From the NCBI RefSeq assembly GCF_019802345.1, contig NZ_JAINDZ010000022.1, positions 1 through 64,000 on the forward strand: DNA of 64,000 nucleotides. Reading direction: 5' to 3'. Shown in pieces: positions 63,619-64,000 of this stretch. The notes below the pieces were generated by a model. It was not told the origin of the DNA. It made no database searches and saw only the letters and a program-made list of their open reading frames with translations. The translations under genes were made by a program, and so were the position numbers. How positions within the stretch are numbered: the stretch's first letter is position 1; each line of letters begins with the position of its first letter. This stretch comes from Methylosinus sp. Sm6. Lineage in GTDB: Bacteria > Pseudomonadota > Alphaproteobacteria > Rhizobiales > Beijerinckiaceae.

Positions 63619-64000
63619 TCAATGGCGGAGGATGGCGAAGCCTTGCTTGGTGAAGAAATGCGCCGCCGCCGAGCTCTCGAGGAAGGCCAGGAGGTCGACC
63701 GCCGACTTGCTCGTCGAGGAGGCGGTCAGCGCGATCGGATAGACGATCGGCGGGTGCGAGGACGCCGGGAAGGTGGCGACCACGACGACCTTGGAATCCG
63801 AATTGGCGTCGGTCTGATAGACGACGCCGAGCGGCGCCTCGTCGCGCGCGACGAAGGTCAGAGCGGCGCGCACATTCTCGGTGAAGGCGAAGCGCGGCTC
63901 CAGCGCCTCCCACACGCCGAGGCTGGTGAAGGCCGCCTTGGCGTATTTGCCGGCCGGAACGGAGGCCGGCTCGCCGATGGCCATGCGCCCGCCGTCGCCG
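63619..64000 (-). CDS. modA: ModA-like molybdate-binding protein, 3' part only
   Basis: The gene runs off the right edge, so only about the last 126 residues are seen. MAIGEPASVPAGKYAKAAF, GEPxSVPxGxYA being a ModA signature, is followed by ARDEAPLGVVYQTDAN and a C-terminal SAVDLLAFLESSAAAHFFTKQGFAIL, the usual end of ModA-type periplasmic molybdate-binding proteins. The ATG visible at 63984 is internal. An ABC permease and ATPase are expected downstream but are not in this window, since the TldD-family gene follows. Confidence 0.82.
   Translation of the reverse strand, partial: GDGGRMAIGEPASVPAGKYAKAAFTSLGVWEALEPRFAFTENVRAALTFVARDEAPLGVVYQTDANSDSKVVVVATFPASSHPPIVYPIALTASSTSKSAVDLLAFLESSAAAHFFTKQGFAILRH

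Noticed and set aside
1-64000. CRISPR array or prophage
   Set aside because: No regularly spaced direct repeats of 23-40 bp and no phage structural or integrase genes were found; repeats seen are dispersed palindromes.

Overview
The window is GC-rich chromosomal DNA from an alphaproteobacterium, most likely of the Rhizobiales. The evidence is the codon bias, a complete ccoNOQP-GHIS block behind a FixK-type box, and several dispersed palindromic repeats of a type common in that order. The gene mix and style would fit a Methylocystis/Methylosinus-like methanotroph, but no methane or methanol oxidation gene lies in the window, so genus is inference. No rRNA, tRNA, CRISPR array or intact insertion sequence was seen.

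About 0.4-36.6 kb, almost all on the minus strand, is one large surface-polysaccharide locus. It holds dTDP-rhamnose precursor genes (rfbB, rfbC, rfbA, with only the 3' end of rfbD left), an O-antigen ligase/polymerase-type membrane protein with a group of small secreted or membrane proteins (3.4-8.4 kb), four GT4 and two GT2 glycosyltransferases, three SAM methyltransferases plus an FkbM-like one, an EpsG-type polymerase, an asparagine synthase, two AT3 O-acyltransferases and a CatB-type acetyltransferase, and a Wzx-type flippase. It also holds a TviB/TviC pair that should make UDP-GalNAcA, and an export block of Wza (outer-membrane lipoprotein), Wzc (copolymerase fused to a tyrosine kinase), a membrane J-domain protein and a TPR-like protein. 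The gene content predicts an acidic, probably acylated and methylated heteropolysaccharide. Three lesions lie in the locus: the rfbD deletion, a one-base frameshift in a methyltransferase and an in-frame TGA in asnB. No initiating sugar-phosphate transferase is present in the window.

About 36.6-46.4 kb is mixed. It holds a stretch with no convincing gene, an IS4-type transposase remnant, a small group (DUF5132-like, two HMA-type proteins) around a ParD/ParE toxin-antitoxin pair, a DadA-type oxidoreductase, a stand-alone asparagine-synthase-like protein with an altered PP-loop, TerB-like and SDR genes, rpmF and a GH25 lysozyme lipoprotein.

About 46.4-64 kb holds a secreted orphan protein, mgtE divergent from a polysaccharide deacetylase, then the cbb3 oxidase cluster ccoN-O-Q-P-G-H-I-S followed without a gap by an MFS protein carrying the Met/His motifs of the CcoA copper importer. 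The window ends with an O-methyltransferase, a divergent LysR regulator, a TldD-family protease and the 3' part of a ModA-like binding protein running off the right edge. Perfect or near-perfect palindromic repeats of at least four families sit between genes throughout.
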